From positions 1 to 64,000 of the forward strand of contig CAYJFQ010000001.1 in NCBI GenBank assembly GCA_964369955.1: DNA of 64,000 bases. Reading direction: 5' to 3'. Origin of the DNA: CAYJFQ01 sp964369955 (GTDB lineage: Bacteria; Bacillota_I; Bacilli_A; Erysipelotrichales; Erysipelotrichaceae). Shown in pieces: positions 61,991-64,000 of this stretch. Within the stretch, counting starts at the first letter, position 1. Each line of letters begins with the position of its first letter. The notes beneath the pieces were generated by a model, which saw nothing but the letters and a program-made list of their open reading frames with translations, did no database searches and was not told the origin of the DNA. Made by a program: the position numbers and the translations under genes.

Positions 61991-63268
61991 ATGAATTCCA
62001 CATGGAGTATATTAGAAAAATCAACAGGAGAGTTAAAAGTAACTTGCACAGGTGATAAATGGGCCACAGCTCAAAAGAAAGCTTTTGATAAATTAGCTAA
62101 AGAAGTTAAAATAGATGGTTTCCGTAAGGGGCATGCGCCAAAAAAAATGATTGAAAAACAAATCAGTGAACAAGGAATTTTAATGGAAGCAGTAGAATTA
62201 GTAGCTAGCGATTGTTTAATTGTTGGTTTAGAAGAGCAAGGTATTGAATTGGTAGCAAGACCTGAATTAGGTGTTGATAACATTAGTAAAGATAGTGTAG
62301 ATTTCGTTTTTAAGTGTACTGTTAAACCTGAAGTTAAGTTAGGTCAATATAAAAACCTAGAAGTTAAAAAAGATAAAGTTAAAATTGATGCAAAAATGGT
62401 TGATGCTGAAATCAAAAAGTACTGCGAACAAATGGCCGAATTAGTCGTTAAAGATGAAGGTGAAGTTGTTGATGGCAATACTGTTGTTATTGATTTTGCC
62501 GGGTATTTAAATGATGAAGCTTTTGAAGGTGGTAGCGCTGAAAATTATCCACTTGAAATTGGTTCTGGAAGTTTTATACCGGGTTTTGAAGAGCAAATCA
62601 TTGGTTGTAAATTGGGAGAAGAGAAAGAAGTTAATGTAACTTTCCCTGCTGAATATCAAGCTGAGAATCTTGCTGGTCAAGCAGTTGTTTTTAAAGTTAA
62701 AGTTAATGAAATAAAAGAAAAACAGATTCCAACTTTAACTGATGAATTTGTAGTTGAGTTAAATAAAAATGATGCTAAAACTGTTGAAGAGTTAAAACTT
62801 AGCGTTAAAAATGAATTAACTGAAAAGGCTGAAAAAGAAGCTAATGTTAAGTTTGAAAATGATCTTTTAGCAAAAGTTGTAGAAGGTAGTGAGGTTGATA
62901 TTCCAGAACAAATGGTTAATGATGAAATTGAGTTCTTATATCAAAATTTCACAAGTAATATTGCACAACAAGGAATTAATGAAGAAATGTATTTCCAATT
63001 TACAGGTCAAACGAAAGAATCTGTAAGAGAACAATTAAGTGTAGATGCTTTTAATAAAGTTAAATTACGCTTAGTTTTAGAAACTATTGCAAAAACAGAG
63101 AATGTAGTAGTGGACGAAGTAGAAATTAATGATGAATATCAGAAAATTGCTGATCAATATAAAATGGAGTTAGACAAAGTTAAGGAAGCAATCGGTCCTG
63201 AGACTTTAAAAAATGATGTAGCTTTAAGAAAGGCAATGGATATAATCAATAATTCTGTTTCTAAATAG
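61991..63268 (+). CDS. tig: Trigger factor
   Basis: Trigger factor is the ribosome-bound chaperone. I start at the ATG at 61991, after AAGGAG, not at an in-frame TTG inside the CIRCE arm. The 425 residues have the ribosome-binding signature DGFRKGHAPKKM (GFRxGxxP), the FKBP-like peptidyl-prolyl isomerase domain (about 150-235: VVIDFAGYLNDEAFEGG, GFEEQIIGCKLGEE) and the C-terminal helical chaperone arms. It heads a CIRCE-controlled unit with lon. Confidence 0.95.
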   Translation: MNSTWSILEKSTGELKVTCTGDKWATAQKKAFDKLAKEVKIDGFRKGHAPKKMIEKQISEQGILMEAVELVASDCLIVGLEEQGIELVARPELGVDNISKDSVDFVFKCTVKPEVKLGQYKNLEVKKDKVKIDAKMVDAEIKKYCEQMAELVVKDEGEVVDGNTVVIDFAGYLNDEAFEGGSAENYPLEIGSGSFIPGFEEQIIGCKLGEEKEVNVTFPAEYQAENLAGQAVVFKVKVNEIKEKQIPTLTDEFVVELNKNDAKTVEELKLSVKNELTEKAEKEANVKFENDLLAKVVEGSEVDIPEQMVNDEIEFLYQNFTSNIAQQGINEEMYFQFTGQTKESVREQLSVDAFNKVKLRLVLETIAKTENVVVDEVEINDEYQKIADQYKMELDKVKEAIGPETLKNDVALRKAMDIINNSVSK

Positions 63269-63283
63269 AACGGAGTGATGTAA

Positions 63284-64000
63284 ATGAATTTTGAAAATAA
63301 TAGTATTCATTCTTTACCAGTCATAATGACAAGAGGTGTTGTTATCTTCCCTGATAATGAAATTCGTATCGAGGTAGGTAGGGCATTGTCAATGGCTGCT
63401 GTTGATGAATCTTTAAATAATTACAAAAGTTTTGTATTTTTAGTTTGTCAAAGAAATTTGATGCAAGAAGAACCTACTTTAACTGATATTTACGAAGTAG
63501 GTACTTTGTGTCAAATTAATAGTGTAAAACGTAAAGATGGTTATATGAAGGTAAGTTTTAGAGGTATTGAGAGAGCTAGATTATTAGGAGTTGAAAGTTC
63601 TACTACTTTTAATTTAGGTGATATTCAAATCTTGAAAGATGAATCTGGAGAAAATTTAGAAGAATTAGCTTTAGTGAGAACAGTTGCTAAAGATTTAGAG
63701 GAGTTAAGTGGTATTGCTACTTATTTTCCACCTGAAATAATTACTCAGTTAGCACAAGGGGTTAGTGCTCCTCGTCTCGCTGATCAATTTGCTCAACATT
63801 TTAGTTTACCTATTGAACGTAAACAAGCTATTCTAGAATCAATTAATGTTAATGAGCGTTTATTATTAGTTGCTAAAGAACTTGAGGCTGAGAAAACTTT
63901 AAGTAATCTAGAGAAAGAAATTAATGATAAGGTGAGAGATCGAATTGATGAAAATCAAAAGGATTACTATCTTAGAGAAAAAATGCGTGCCATCAAAGAA
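63284..64000 (+). CDS. lon: Lon protease, 5' part (cut by window end)
   Basis: Only the first 239 codons are in the window. The start MNFENNSIHSLPVIMTRGVVIFPDNEIRIEVGR is the Lon N-terminal substrate-binding domain. The chain then passes into the long helix with DRIDENQKDYYLREKMRAIKE that precedes the AAA domain. GGAGTG lies before the ATG. It starts 15 bases after the tig stop and shares its CIRCE promoter. The ATPase and the catalytic Ser-Lys are beyond the window. Confidence 0.95.
   Translation, partial: MNFENNSIHSLPVIMTRGVVIFPDNEIRIEVGRALSMAAVDESLNNYKSFVFLVCQRNLMQEEPTLTDIYEVGTLCQINSVKRKDGYMKVSFRGIERARLLGVESSTTFNLGDIQILKDESGENLEELALVRTVAKDLEELSGIATYFPPEIITQLAQGVSAPRLADQFAQHFSLPIERKQAILESINVNERLLLVAKELEAEKTLSNLEKEINDKVRDRIDENQKDYYLREKMRAIKE

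Noticed and set aside
1..64000. CRISPR array or complete insertion sequence
   Set aside because: I saw no regularly spaced repeats and no transposase or integrase gene anywhere in the window.
1..64000. Mycoplasma genetic code (TGA as Trp)
   Set aside because: TGG encodes Trp in conserved positions, TGA ends genes such as the Spx-like and queH fusion genes, and the trpS T-box specifier is TGG.

Overview
The window is one contiguous stretch of a very AT-rich, low-GC chromosome. Gene content points to a Bacillota lineage on the Bacilli / Erysipelotrichia / Mollicutes side: the alaS-ireB-ruvX-DUF1292-mltG-udk-greA order of Bacillus, two T-box leaders, a HrcA-type CIRCE operator, Spx, RecD2, MutS2, RNase HIII and an Rnf complex. 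TGG is the tryptophan codon and TGA is used as a stop (for example at the ends of the Spx-like and queH-like genes), so the Mycoplasma code is not used. I cannot name the species.

Layout. Bases 1-3029 are accessory: a small membrane protein between two operator-like repeats, two unrecognised genes, and a decayed alpha/beta-hydrolase gene. Bases 3030-7549 hold a spermidine-synthase-like methyltransferase and then tgt-queA-queH (queuosine), in which queH is fused to a TrmN6-like methyltransferase. Bases 7500-11154 (minus) are an oxidoreductase, threonine aldolase and Na/phosphate transporter operon. After fRMsr and threonine deaminase comes a five-gene operon (12974-19458) of two U32 tRNA-hydroxylation proteins, a SpoU methyltransferase, a PEPCK/HPr-kinase-like P-loop protein and NadE. 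The first U32 protein carries an N-terminal mannose-type PTS IIB-like domain.

Bases 22182-28537 form an operon of an S1-domain protein, pgi and rnfCDGEA-(56-aa Cys-rich membrane protein)-rnfB, where RnfB is only its N-terminal domain. Next come an ABC transporter, T-box-controlled trpS and an APC permease (minus). Bases 33773-54541 hold housekeeping genes: Spx, mnmA, recD2, T-box alaS and followers, comEA/comEC, holA, L-serine dehydratase, fmt, lepA, hemW, with rpsT and rnhC on the minus strand. Bases 54534-59794 carry mutS2, uvrC, murI and a phosphodiesterase. Bases 59795-61000 are gene-poor around a tRNA-Arg. The window ends with CIRCE-controlled tig and the first 239 codons of lon.

The strongest non-gene signal is a promoter class in which an extended -10 box (TGnTATAAT or TGnTAAAAT) lies exactly 6 nt before the ATG, with no Shine-Dalgarno sequence. 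It occurs at six genes on both strands, with looser versions at four more, and implies leaderless mRNAs. Metabolically the genes suggest an amino-acid and sugar fermenter: serine and threonine breakdown, pgi, and Rnf linking ferredoxin and NADH to an ion gradient. It probably salvages the queuosine precursor, because only the late steps are present here.
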